47,657 nt of DNA from an uncultured Paraglaciecola sp. Lineage in GTDB: Bacteria; Pseudomonadota; Gammaproteobacteria; Enterobacterales; Alteromonadaceae. The notes below the pieces were generated by a model, which did not search any database, was not told the DNA's origin, and saw nothing but the letters and a program-made list of their open reading frames with translations. Numbering within the stretch: the stretch's first letter is position 1; each line of letters opens with the position of its first letter. A program made the translations under genes and the position numbers. Of the stretch, positions 8,470 to 16,998 are shown in pieces. The DNA lies in contig NZ_CAKZKO010000121.1 of assembly GCF_937123705.1 (NCBI RefSeq), positions 1-47,657 on the forward strand, read 5' to 3'.

Positions 8470-8835
8470 ATGGGTGATTTTTTAAATGAATTACTAGTGA
8501 ATAAGTTTTTGCAACAACACGAACAGCAAAGTGTTGTACTTGCAACTAAAGAACTAGCCAAACACAACTTAGTTGACCCAATTACGGTACAGGATTTTTC
8601 CAATGCATTTTGTACTTCCGAACGCAATTTACGACGTAAATGCCACAGGCTATTCGGTAAAACTCCCTCAGAGATAATTATTCAATATCGTTTAGTTAGC
8701 GCTAAAAACCTGCTCCAGTCAGGGCACCCTATCAGTGATGTGGCCTTTGCTCTAGGTTTTAATACTCATAGCCATTTTTCTACATTTTTTAAAAAGTATG
8801 AAGGTGTGTCGCCAAGTGAGTACAAAAAATTGTAG
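8470..8835 (+). CDS. Short AraC-family transcriptional regulator (HTH domain only)
   Basis: A 121-residue protein consisting of little more than the double helix-turn-helix. Residues about 22-118 cover HTH1 (ITVQDFSNAFCTSERNLRRK with the linker RLFGKTPSEIIIQYRL) and HTH2 (ISDVAFALGFNTHSHFSTFFKK), ending in the signature GVSPSEYKK. It has no ligand-binding or dimerisation domain, unlike most AraC proteins (about 250-320 residues). The GlxA/FtrA-like spacing suggests it derives from a longer regulator, but no upstream remnant is visible. It is divergent from the hybrid sensor gene. Start ATG at 8470; the ribosome site is weak (GGA, about 12 bp upstream). Confidence 0.75.
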   Translation: MGDFLNELLVNKFLQQHEQQSVVLATKELAKHNLVDPITVQDFSNAFCTSERNLRRKCHRLFGKTPSEIIIQYRLVSAKNLLQSGHPISDVAFALGFNTHSHFSTFFKKYEGVSPSEYKKL

Positions 8836-9335
8836 GTTGGCCGAATTATGAAAGCAATAAATGTAATGACGTGCCAAAGTCATTTGCATTAAGATTTTTA
8901 ACAATAGGATAACAAGCCTAGTTGTTTTTGTTTTTATATCAATGTGTTAATAACAATCTCTTTCCGAGGAATAGAAAAGTACATATTTCTAATTTGGACA
9001 TTCTAATAGTAGCTTCACCGCAGATCTTTTAGCTGAAACATAAGCTGAGTAGGGAACTCAAGCTTCTTAACGTTATATTCCAGATACGTGTTTTAATCGC
9101 TATCTAGCCTATATAAATTTTGTGGAGAGATAGTTGGAATTGAATCAAAAGATTTACTCTATGGGGATAACAAATAAGTGACGGCTAAAGATTCAACACA
9201 GAATAAATGCCCGTAAATTTTTGATTTGATATGTCTAACGAATTCTTCATCAGATGAAGATCTAACTTTAATTTATGTTGACGTTTTTTTGAGATAAAAC
9301 GTCTTAATTCACTCATCGGTAATAAAGGAAATTCT
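8836..9335. other. 500-bp intergenic region with no recognised feature
   Basis: AT-rich. Only very short open frames are present (for example a 14-codon ATG frame near 8849) and none resembles a known gene. There is no tRNA, no strong terminator and no clear repeat. Part of it must be the promoter of the lipoprotein gene starting at 9336, which has a fair ribosome site (AAAGGA about 7 bp before ATG). It may contain the remains of a decayed gene, but nothing supports that directly. Confidence 0.5.
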
Positions 9336-10856
9336 ATGATTTTTAGAAGTGCGCCATTCGGAGTTTTGGTTTGGATTATATTTGTGATTTGCGGCTGTGG
9401 TGGTAGCGGCAATGAAGGTGAAAGTGGTTATGAAGAAGCCGTTGTAGGCCCTATTAAAGGTGATCGTATAAAAAAAGAGGAAATAAATGAGTTTTTGAGG
9501 CAAACCAGTAGCTCCACGTCAACGGATTTACAGTTAACTCTCAATCAAGAGTTTCCCTACTCTACAGATATAAATTACGATCCACATGTAGACACTGTTT
9601 TCGTAGGAAGCGTTAATGGTGGAGGGTTTTCAAATGATATGGTTTTTGGCTTTAGTATAATTTTTCCTAAGGATCATATTATTGTAAATGGAAAGTGTAG
9701 TCCTGAAATACAATTGTATTTAGATTCAGATATGGACGCTGAGACTGGTTATTCTATTGGTGAAATAGGCGCTGACTTTATGATTGTTGGACAATCTGGA
9801 TGGTTAGAGAACACTAGTATTTATTCTTATGGTAGACCTATAGGACATTCTAGTTTTACAGTACCAAGCTCAACCCCTGGAGGATCTGATTGGCACCCAA
9901 GACTTTCTCAGGAAAACAATGGCTCTACGATATCCTGTAAAGATGGTTTTACAAAAGACAATACAACTTTAAAGTATATGGTCGCAGGACATAGTTCAAG
10001 TGATTTACTAAACACTGAGTCTAGAGGAATAGTAAGAACCGCCTATTCAACCTATGGGCATACGATACTGTCTAGACCGTTTTATATCCCAGCTTTAACT
10101 GAATCAAGTTCAAACATTAGTGATGATACCTTGGAAACTGGATTAGATGATGTAGGAGATAATTTTAGAAACGCTTTTCTTTTAAGCAATTCATTAGATA
10201 CTGAAATCACAATAACATCAGAAATATCTGACAAAAATGACATAGATATGTTCCTAGTGTACATACCAGAAGATGGTATTTATACATTTAAAACACATGG
10301 GGACCTAAATACTGAAGGGTATATATGGAATGAAAATGGAGATTTTTTAGGCCATGATTATAACAGTGGGACAGTCGACAATTTTGGTATTAAGGCAGAG
10401 CTGAGTGCAGGAGAAGTTTACATTCAAGTGTCTGCTGAAAATAGTGAGTCAGGAAATTATACTCTCCATGGCACAAAAGGTGGCGATATAAACCAAATTG
10501 ACATTCAGGGAGTTTGGGATTATGAGGTATCTATTACAAGTTGCTCTAATATGCTAGAGCAAGGTGAAGTCACTTGGAGTTATCATTCTGGAGAATACAA
10601 CATGACTTTATATTCTAGTAATGGCTTAGAGTCATCTACATGTGTTCACATAGGTCCATATAGTGCAAATTCAAAAAACGGCTATTTAGCAAATAATCCA
10701 ATTTCTAATAATCAGTTCGTGTCGGGATTAAATGAATTCATGCCAGATAAAGATTTCCAGTGGGAGCAGGCATTTTTTGAAACCTCAAACAAAATAACTT
10801 TGACAGGCATATACAAGTCTAATTATCAAGCTAAAATAGTCTTTACCCGTCAATAA
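9336..10856 (+). CDS. Putative lipoprotein with PPC-like domain, unknown function
   Basis: A 506-residue protein. A hydrophobic N-terminus ends in a lipobox-like ICGC (lipidated Cys21), followed by a GGSGNEG linker. Residues about 60-235 form an unrecognised beta-rich region with LYLDSDMDAETGYS, which may bind calcium through its Asp residues. Residues about 268-380 resemble a bacterial pre-peptidase C-terminal (PPC) domain: DDVGDNFRNAF, then the KNDIDMFLVYIPEDGIYTF core, then AGEVYIQVSAENSESGNYTL. The last 120 residues are unrecognised. PPC domains usually accompany secreted hydrolases, but no catalytic domain is visible. Base composition is clearly more AT-rich than the trp region, so it could be an acquired gene. 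It is followed by a good terminator. Confidence 0.7.
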   Translation: MIFRSAPFGVLVWIIFVICGCGGSGNEGESGYEEAVVGPIKGDRIKKEEINEFLRQTSSSTSTDLQLTLNQEFPYSTDINYDPHVDTVFVGSVNGGGFSNDMVFGFSIIFPKDHIIVNGKCSPEIQLYLDSDMDAETGYSIGEIGADFMIVGQSGWLENTSIYSYGRPIGHSSFTVPSSTPGGSDWHPRLSQENNGSTISCKDGFTKDNTTLKYMVAGHSSSDLLNTESRGIVRTAYSTYGHTILSRPFYIPALTESSSNISDDTLETGLDDVGDNFRNAFLLSNSLDTEITITSEISDKNDIDMFLVYIPEDGIYTFKTHGDLNTEGYIWNENGDFLGHDYNSGTVDNFGIKAELSAGEVYIQVSAENSESGNYTLHGTKGGDINQIDIQGVWDYEVSITSCSNMLEQGEVTWSYHSGEYNMTLYSSNGLESSTCVHIGPYSANSKNGYLANNPISNNQFVSGLNEFMPDKDFQWEQAFFETSNKITLTGIYKSNYQAKIVFTRQ

Positions 10857-10937
10857 TAGCAGATTGTTAACTGAACTGGTCAGAGTGTAATTGTACTTAG
10901 GTAGTATTCAATAAAACCCTCAACCTTAAATAATATG

Positions 10938-10980
10938 GGCTTCTATTCAGTTTAATAGAAACTTTTAGAAGCCTTAATTT
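10938..10980 (+). terminator. Candidate terminator after the PPC-domain lipoprotein
   Basis: GGCTTCTA (10938-10945) pairs perfectly with TAGAAGCC (10966-10973); the inner sequence can pair further (CTATT/AATAG), and TTAATTTTAT follows. Confidence 0.5.
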
Positions 10981-11096
10981 TATAGAAAAATTTAAAGCTA
11001 ACAAGCAAATGGCTTTATTTGTAGTTTAGCTATTCCAGTTAATGCCAGCACTAATACCATTGAATTTTCTGATACTAAGTCGGATTTCTTAACCTT

Positions 11097-11507
11097 CTAA
11101 TAATCCACTTTTTTACGTAGAGCCTTGGTTTTTCCTGATTTTACCTTACTATCAACGCGTTTTTTCTGTGAGCTTTTGGTGGGTCTTGTGGCGCGGCGGG
11201 CTTTTTGTAATTTGCCTGCTTCGATGAGTATTTCGGATAATCTTTCCAAGGCATCTTGTTTGTTCATTTCTTGGGTGCGGTGATTTTGTGCTTTGATGAT
11301 TAGAATGCCGTCTTGGGTGACGCGTTTGTCGGTGCCCGACAGCAGTTTTTGTTTGACGTATTCAGGAATAGCGGCCAAGCGAATATCAAACCTTAGATGA
11401 ATAGCGCTAGACACTTTATTCACATTTTGCCCGCCAGCCCCTTGTGCGCGCATGGCACTGAGTTCGATGGCTGGCATTAGGGATCCAATGTTGGGTGAAT
11501 AATTCAT
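11097..11507 (-). CDS. arfB: Peptidyl-tRNA hydrolase ArfB (ribosome rescue)
   Basis: A 136-residue protein, normal length for ArfB/YaeJ. The release-factor-like domain carries the catalytic GGQ at 25-27 in RAQGAGGQNVNKVSSA, then HLRFDI and an ILIIKAQNHRTQEMNKQDAL stretch. The C-terminal tail (about 98-136) is very basic (RRATRPTKSSQKKR ... KALRKK); in the family it enters the empty mRNA channel of stalled ribosomes so that GGQ can release the peptidyl-tRNA. It lies 17 bp after yciI on the same strand, so the two are probably co-transcribed. Confidence 0.92.
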   Translation of the reverse strand: MNYSPNIGSLMPAIELSAMRAQGAGGQNVNKVSSAIHLRFDIRLAAIPEYVKQKLLSGTDKRVTQDGILIIKAQNHRTQEMNKQDALERLSEILIEAGKLQKARRATRPTKSSQKKRVDSKVKSGKTKALRKKVDY

Positions 11508-11524
11508 CTAAGGATACTTTGTCG

Positions 11525-11824
11525 TTAAGGCAACACTTTAATGTAGGGTTTAACTGTGACTTTTTTAAATACACCCGCCAGTGTGTAGGGATCGTTGTCT
11601 GCCCACATTTGTGCCTCTGACAAACTATCAAACTCAGCAATAATCAATGAACCAGTAAAGCCTGCTTCACCAGGATCTTCGCTGTCAATGGCAGGACTTG
11701 GGCCGGCTACTAATATTCTGCCCTGATCCACTAATAGTTGAATGCGCTCTAAATGCGCCGCACGGGTTTGTTTGCGAAGCGGTAGGCTATTTTCAACATC
11801 TTCACAGTATAGGGTGTACCACAT
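11525..11824 (-). CDS. yciI: YciI family protein
   Basis: A 99-residue protein matching the YciI/YCII fold in full. It starts MWYTLYCEDVENSLPLRKQTRAAH with conserved R and H residues, then the central GPSPAIDSEDPGEAGFTGSLIIAEF and the conserved WADNDPY near the end. Catalytic work on relatives points to small dehydrochlorinase- or muconolactone-isomerase-like folds, but the role of YciI itself is not settled. It is separated from trpA by a terminator, so it likely has its own promoter, with arfB downstream. Confidence 0.88.
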   Translation of the reverse strand: MWYTLYCEDVENSLPLRKQTRAAHLERIQLLVDQGRILVAGPSPAIDSEDPGEAGFTGSLIIAEFDSLSEAQMWADNDPYTLAGVFKKVTVKPYIKVLP

Positions 11825-11842
11825 AGTGATTTCCTTTTTGTT

Positions 11843-11877
11843 TATTTAAAAAGCGGCTACTTATGAGTCGCCGCTTT
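11843..11877 (-). terminator. Terminator of the trp operon, overlapping the trpA stop
   Basis: On the minus strand AAAGCGGC (11877-11870) and GCCGCTTT (11857-11850) pair perfectly over 8 bp, with a 12-nt loop, followed by TTTTTAAAT. The left arm lies inside the last codons of trpA and the stop TAG (11859-11857) is in the right arm. Confidence 0.7.
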
Positions 11878-12675
11878 CATTTGTTGCACAAAACTAGTTA
11901 ATTTTTCTAGCATCACATCAGGTTGGTCTAGATTGTCTGCAATGATATTAACAGTTGCCGAGCCAGAAATAGCCCCAGCCGCGCCGGATTTGATTGCCTC
12001 TGCAACTTGCTCAGGAGTGGAAATACCAAAACCCAAAATAGGCGGTGCGACTTTGTATTGAGTGAGTTTGTCGATTAATTCGCTGGCAGGAATACTCACA
12101 GCTGTTTCAGCGCCTGTGACGCCAGCACGGCCTAATAAATAGGTATAACCTTGAGATTTATTTCCAATTTCGGCCAAGGTTTCGTCACTGGCATTTGGCG
12201 GTGCGATGAGAATTTGTTTGATGCCTGTTTGCTCAGAAACCGCGATAAAACGGTCGGCTTCACGTAGCGGTACATCGGCAATCAAAATCGAATCGACACC
12301 GGCGACAACGGCATCTTGATAAAACTTTTCGATACCGCGTTTTAACACTAAGTTGCTATACAACAATAAACCAATCGGAATATCGGCATGGATTTCACGC
12401 ACTTGGCGAATGATTTCAAAACTGTCATCGGTTTTGAGTTTGTTCGATAAAGCGCGAATGCTGGCTTGCTGAATAGTAGGGCCATCGGCAATGGGATCAG
12501 AATAAGGAAAACCTAATTCCAATGCATCAGCTCCGCCTGCAACCAGCGCTTTTATTATTTCTACCGAAGACTGAATGTCGGGGTCACCAACCATCACAAA
12601 AGGAACAAATGCTCCTTCATTTTTGTGGTTAAGTTGGGAGAACATATTCTCGTAGCGATCCACAGAATTAGTCAT
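11857..12675 (-). CDS. trpA: Tryptophan synthase alpha subunit
   Basis: A 272-residue TIM barrel that cleaves indole-3-glycerol phosphate to indole and glyceraldehyde 3-phosphate, passing indole to TrpB. Visible: FVMVGDPD, the catalytic Glu53 in [11 protein letters not shown] and Asp64 in PIADGPTIQ (11 residues apart, as in E49/D60 of the enteric enzyme), [12 protein letters not shown], the [10 protein letters not shown] loop and the phosphate-binding GFGIS and GAISGSA segments. The start overlaps the trpB end by 8 bp, consistent with translational coupling of the two subunits. Last gene of the operon. Confidence 0.97.
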   Translation of the reverse strand: MTNSVDRYENMFSQLNHKNEGAFVPFVMVGDPDIQSSVEIIKALVAGGADALELGFPYSDPIADGPTIQQASIRALSNKLKTDDSFEIIRQVREIHADIPIGLLLYSNLVLKRGIEKFYQDAVVAGVDSILIADVPLREADRFIAVSEQTGIKQILIAPPNASDETLAEIGNKSQGYTYLLGRAGVTGAETAVSIPASELIDKLTQYKVAPPILGFGISTPEQVAEAIKSGAAGAISGSATVNIIADNLDQPDVMLEKLTSFVQQMKAATHK

Positions 12676-13870
12676 GGCTATTTCCTCCCATAAAAGTGTC
12701 TCCTAAAATGCTATGAACATGCGCAAGGTCTTTATCACCGCGTCCAGATAGATTCACGACTATAATGCTGCCATCTTCGGCTTCATCTGCCATATTTAAG
12801 CCATGCGCTAAGGCATGAGAAGACTCAAGGGCAGGAATTATGCCTTCCTTGCGGGATAAAATTTGAAAGGCGTTTAGCGCTTCTTCATCGGTGACCGACA
12901 CATATTCAGCGCGGCCAATGTCAGACAAATAAGCATGTTGTGGCCCAACAGCGGGATAATCCAAACCAGCCGATACCGAGTATGACTCTTCAATTTGGCC
13001 ATCTTCATCTTGCATAATATAGCTATAAGTACCGTGTAAAATACCTGTTGTACCTTTGCCAATTGCCGCGCCATGCTCTTTGGTGTGAACCCCTTTGCCC
13101 GCTGGCTCTACGCCTATGAGTTTTACGCTTGGCTTATCAATAAAATCGGCAAACATACCAATAGCATTTGAACCACCACCCACACAAGCCACTACTGCAT
13201 CGGGCAGACGGCCCTCTTTTTCTAAAATTTGCGCTTTAGTTTCTTCACCAATCATACGGTGGAATTCACGCACTATAGTCGGGAAAGGGTGAGGACCTGC
13301 AGCTGTGCCTAATAAATAGTGGGCTTTATCGTAGCTAGCTGACCAGTCGCGCAGAGCTTCGTTTACTGCGTCTTTAAGTGTACCTGAACCTGCATTAACA
13401 GGTATCACTTCAGCACCCATTAAACGCATTCTAAAAACGTTAGGTGCTTGACGTTCAACATCTTTAGCACCCATATATATTCGCGCTTTTAGCCCTAAAA
13501 GGGCACAGGCTAATGCTGTGGCAACGCCATGTTGGCCTGCGCCAGTTTCGGCAATCACTTCGGTTTTGCCCATACGTTTGGTCAATAACGCTTGGCCTAA
13601 CACTTGATTGGTTTTGTGGGCGCCGCCATGTAATAAGTCTTCGCGTTTTAGGTACAGTTTTACATTTGGATTGCTGACTAAATTTCGCGTCAATGTCATT
13701 GCTGTTGGGCGTCCAGCGTAGTCTTTTAACAAGCCCATAAACTCTGCTTGGAAATCGGGATCGTTCTGGGCATCGATAAAAGCTTGTTCAAGTTGGTCGA
13801 GGGCAGGGATCAGCAACTCAGGCACGTACATGCCACCATAGTCACCAAATTTACTGTCTAATTGATTCAT
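12668..13870 (-). CDS. trpB: Tryptophan synthase beta subunit
   Basis: A 400-residue PLP enzyme that condenses indole with serine. The PLP lysine is K86 in [11 protein letters not shown]. The substrate-binding [12 protein letters not shown] loop, the phosphate-binding [12 protein letters not shown] glycine cluster, EPAGKG and the C-terminal LSGRGDKD are all intact. The length is that of TrpB1. The gap to trpCF is 58 bp, the longest inside the operon, but no terminator or clear promoter is seen there. Confidence 0.97.
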   Translation of the reverse strand: MNQLDSKFGDYGGMYVPELLIPALDQLEQAFIDAQNDPDFQAEFMGLLKDYAGRPTAMTLTRNLVSNPNVKLYLKREDLLHGGAHKTNQVLGQALLTKRMGKTEVIAETGAGQHGVATALACALLGLKARIYMGAKDVERQAPNVFRMRLMGAEVIPVNAGSGTLKDAVNEALRDWSASYDKAHYLLGTAAGPHPFPTIVREFHRMIGEETKAQILEKEGRLPDAVVACVGGGSNAIGMFADFIDKPSVKLIGVEPAGKGVHTKEHGAAIGKGTTGILHGTYSYIMQDEDGQIEESYSVSAGLDYPAVGPQHAYLSDIGRAEYVSVTDEEALNAFQILSRKEGIIPALESSHALAHGLNMADEAEDGSIIVVNLSGRGDKDLAHVHSILGDTFMGGNSHD

Positions 13871-13928
13871 TTATTTCTCACTATATAAACTTTGTTATTC
13901 AGTTGCGAACATTGAGTTCGAAGCTGCT

Positions 13929-15323
13929 TTAATACTCTCTAATTTGGCTAAAAGCCTGACTAATTTTTTTTGCTTGTTTGATGCCCGGTGCACTTTCTAC
14001 TCCTGAGTTTAAATCAAGCATGGCGACGTGTTGATTAGCCGCGTCTTTTACATTGTTTGGGGTAATGCCACCGGCAAGAATAATGTTGGACTTGTCGGTT
14101 ATTGCATCTAACAGTTGCCAACTAAAGGCTTGGCCGGTGCCACCGGATTGTGTGCCCACTTGGCAGTCTAGTAAAAAATAATCCACATGGAATTCATCCT
14201 GTGTAGGTAAGGTATCTGTAACCCCTTTGGCTAACCAAATTTCACAGTTTTTTGGTAAAACTCTGCGTAAGTTATGGATATAACTTTGATCTTCTTGCCC
14301 ATGTAATTGCACGGCTGCTAATTGTAATTCTTGTGCATAATTGACCACTTGTTCGACAGGCGCATTCACAAACACCCCGACATAATTAAATGGTACGGCA
14401 ATCGTTATTTGTTTGGCTTGGTCTAAGGTCACAAAACGTTTGGATTTTTCAGCGAAGATTAAACCGGCGTAACTGGCTGGGCTGTCTTTGACTAGTTTGG
14501 CACCTGTTAGGTTAGTTGTTCCGCAAATTTTTATTGTTCCATACACTAATTGTTTTGCAGCAAGCTCAATGTCGCCTTGGGCCATTAGCGCACTGCCCAC
14601 CAAAAAACCATCGGATAATGGCGCTAGTCTGCGCACATCTTGGTGAGTGTAAATGCCTGATTCAGAAATGATCACATGTTGCTGCTGTGCATGTTGTTTA
14701 ATTAATGGCACTAAACGTTCGGTTGTGGCGAGGTCGGTACTGAGATCCCGCAAATCGCGGTTGTTAATGCCGATAATTTTAGCTTTTAACTTGCAAGCTC
14801 TTAACACTTCAGCTTCGTTGCTGACTTCGGTCAATACATCAAGTTGGTATTGCTCGGCAAGCTTCGCTAGTTCAACATACTGTTCATCGCTTAATACCGA
14901 TAACATGAGTAATACCGCATCAGCATTATGGTAGCGGGCCAAATAGATTTGATAAGGGTCGACAAAAAAGTCTTTGTTGATCACCGGTTGGGTAACGTTG
15001 CTACGCACATATTCTAGGTATTCAAATTTACCTTGAAAGTATTTTTCATCGGTCAGTACCGATATACAGGCCGCATAAGGGCTATAGGCTTGAATGATTT
15101 CGTCTAAATCGAAGTTTTCACGGATCAAACCCTTAGATGGCGAGGCTTTTTTACATTCTAAAATAAAGCCAGCGTTGGGCTGTGCCAGCGCATCATAAAA
15201 GCTTCTGTCTGAAGGTGTTAAGCCATCAATAAAACTCGTTAAAGGTAAATCAATTTTGCGCTGGGCGATTTCGAGTTTTTTATTGTCGACGATTTTTTCT
15301 AATACGTTAGCCATTTGGGTCAA
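13929..15323 (-). CDS. trpCF: Bifunctional indole-3-glycerol-phosphate synthase / phosphoribosylanthranilate isomerase
   Basis: A 464-residue fusion, as in enteric TrpC. The N-terminal half (to about 255) is indole-glycerol-phosphate synthase: ECKKASPSKGLI with the catalytic Lys, NKDFFVDPYQIYLAR, GINNRDL and ISESGI. The C-terminal half (about 258-464) is phosphoribosylanthranilate isomerase: KICGTTN, FAEKSKRFV, VGVFVN, LHGQED, FLLDCQVGTQSGGTG and LAGGITPNNV. The isomerase reads KICG with its catalytic Cys and Asp (LDCQ) present. It starts 8 bp after trpD ends. Confidence 0.96.
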   Translation of the reverse strand: MTQMANVLEKIVDNKKLEIAQRKIDLPLTSFIDGLTPSDRSFYDALAQPNAGFILECKKASPSKGLIRENFDLDEIIQAYSPYAACISVLTDEKYFQGKFEYLEYVRSNVTQPVINKDFFVDPYQIYLARYHNADAVLLMLSVLSDEQYVELAKLAEQYQLDVLTEVSNEAEVLRACKLKAKIIGINNRDLRDLSTDLATTERLVPLIKQHAQQQHVIISESGIYTHQDVRRLAPLSDGFLVGSALMAQGDIELAAKQLVYGTIKICGTTNLTGAKLVKDSPASYAGLIFAEKSKRFVTLDQAKQITIAVPFNYVGVFVNAPVEQVVNYAQELQLAAVQLHGQEDQSYIHNLRRVLPKNCEIWLAKGVTDTLPTQDEFHVDYFLLDCQVGTQSGGTGQAFSWQLLDAITDKSNIILAGGITPNNVKDAANQHVAMLDLNSGVESAPGIKQAKKISQAFSQIREY

Positions 15324-15331
15324 CTTACTCT

Positions 15332-16345
15332 TTATTTATTTTGGCTGATGGCAGCCGATAGTTTAATGGTAGCCAGTGGCAGTTGTTGCTGCATTGCCTT
15401 GATGGCCATTTCAGCCCCTTGTTTGTAGCTATCTACTTTGCCACAAAGTTTGAGTAATGCCGCAGTATTCATAGCAACAGCCGCTTGGTGTGCCGCTTGG
15501 CCTTTACCCAAAAGTACATTTTCAATTAAGGTTTTGTTTTCGTCTGGCTCGCCACCTTTAATGGCGTCTAACGGATAGTTTTCAAGTCCAAAATCTTGTG
15601 GAGAGACGGATGTTTCACTGATGTGTGCGCCATTTACTTCCACCACTTGAGTATCACCGTGTAAAGCAAATTCGTCTAAACCGCTGCCATGCACCACTAA
15701 GGCTTTTTTATAGCCCAAAAGCTGTAAGGTTTTGGCAAAGGGTAGCAGTAACTCTGGTGCATACACGCCAATCACAATATGGCTAGGACGAGCAGGGTTC
15801 ACCAATGGCCCTAGCAAATTAAATAAAGTACGCGTTTTTAAGGTGGTGCGTACTGGCATGGCATGGCGAATGCCCGAGTGATAGTTAGGCGCAAACAAAA
15901 AACACAGATTTGAATCATCAAGGCATTGACGGGCAGTATCTGCCGTCATAGCTAGCTCTAAACCAAATGCTTTGAATAAATCGGCAGAGCCAGATTTACT
16001 AGAAACACTGCGATTACCATGCTTGGCGACTTTTACACCGCAACTCGCCGCGACTATAGCCGAAGCCGATGAAATGTTTATAGTGTCATGACCATCACCA
16101 CCTGTGCCTACTATGTCGGCAAAGTCATAATCTGGGCGCGGGAAGGGGGCGGCGTTGGCGATTAATGCCGCTGCTGCACCGGCGATTTCTTCAGGTTGCT
16201 CACCTTTTATTTTTAATGCCGTAAGCAGTGAAGATAAAACAATATCATGCACTTGACCTGTCACTACCTGAGAAAATACTGCCGTGACGTCATCTTGTTT
16301 TAGGTCTTGGCCTTGATAAAGTTGTTCAAGAATTGTGTGGATCAT
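15332..16345 (-). CDS. trpD: Anthranilate phosphoribosyltransferase
   Basis: A 337-residue enzyme that adds phosphoribosyl from PRPP to anthranilate. The PRPP-binding [13 protein letters not shown] starts at 80, [19 protein letters not shown] follows, then the anthranilate-site region [18 protein letters not shown], the hinge [14 protein letters not shown] and the metal-binding GGEPDENK. It is a stand-alone TrpD, not fused to the glutaminase as in E. coli. The gap to trpG is 5 bp. Confidence 0.97.
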   Translation of the reverse strand: MIHTILEQLYQGQDLKQDDVTAVFSQVVTGQVHDIVLSSLLTALKIKGEQPEEIAGAAAALIANAAPFPRPDYDFADIVGTGGDGHDTINISSASAIVAASCGVKVAKHGNRSVSSKSGSADLFKAFGLELAMTADTARQCLDDSNLCFLFAPNYHSGIRHAMPVRTTLKTRTLFNLLGPLVNPARPSHIVIGVYAPELLLPFAKTLQLLGYKKALVVHGSGLDEFALHGDTQVVEVNGAHISETSVSPQDFGLENYPLDAIKGGEPDENKTLIENVLLGKGQAAHQAAVAMNTAALLKLCGKVDSYKQGAEMAIKAMQQQLPLATIKLSAAISQNK

Positions 16346-16350
16346 CTGGT

Positions 16351-16998
16351 TTAAACCTTGTCTTGGGTTAAAAATTCAATGCTTTGCATTAATAGCTGGC
16401 TACCTTGGGAGGTTAAAATGGATTCTGGGTGAAATTGAAAACCCAGCATTTTATCGTCTAAATGCGCCACTGCCATAGGGATGTCGGAAAAATTAGCCAA
16501 TACGTTAAGTTCCTTCGGCATATTGCTGGCCATTAACGAATGATAACGGGCAACAGGAAGTGGCTGAGGCATGTTGGCAAACATTTTATCACCGCAGTGA
16601 TTAATCAATGACGACTTACCATGCATTACCTTGTCGGCGCGAATAATCTTGCCGCCGTATGATTCAACAATCGCTTGATGGCCTAAACAAATACCTAGTA
16701 CCGGAAATTGCCCTTTTACTAATTCCAGTAATGCTAACATTGAGCCCGCTTGTGAAGGATTACCAGGCCCAGGTGACAACATTAACATCACTTGTGTCCT
16801 TTGGCCGTTTTGGTTTACCTGCTGCGCTTTTTGTTGCATTTTTTGCAAGATCATCTCAGCCGACACACTATTGCGATACACCACCAATTCTAGGCCAAGG
16901 GTTCTGAGTTCATCCACTAGGTTGTAGGTAAATGAATCAAAGTTATCTAATAAAAACACACATATGTGATTGTTAGCTTTCGCTACAGTAGCAGTCAT
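16351..16998 (-). CDS. trpG: Anthranilate synthase component II (glutamine amidotransferase)
   Basis: A 215-residue class I glutaminase supplying ammonia to Trp[15 protein letters not shown] lies near the N-terminus, the oxyanion block [12 protein letters not shown] in the middle, the nucleophile Cys in [18 protein letters not shown], and the catalytic His-Glu in [11 protein letters not shown]. Its ATG overlaps the trpE stop (TAATG). A Gln-rich insert ([16 protein letters not shown]) lies between the first two motifs. The same glutaminase could in principle serve PabB, but the operon position indicates trpG. Confidence 0.95.
   Translation of the reverse strand: MTATVAKANNHICVFLLDNFDSFTYNLVDELRTLGLELVVYRNSVSAEMILQKMQQKAQQVNQNGQRTQVMLMLSPGPGNPSQAGSMLALLELVKGQFPVLGICLGHQAIVESYGGKIIRADKVMHGKSSLINHCGDKMFANMPQPLPVARYHSLMASNMPKELNVLANFSDIPMAVAHLDDKMLGFQFHPESILTSQGSQLLMQSIEFLTQDKV

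Noticed and set aside
9185..9503. Minus-strand open frames in front of and inside the PPC lipoprotein gene
   Set aside because: They overlap a well-supported plus-strand gene, look like no known protein and lack ribosome sites.
11097..11824. arfB and yciI as the last genes of the trp operon
   Set aside because: A strong terminator overlaps the trpA stop codon, so they are more likely a separate transcript.
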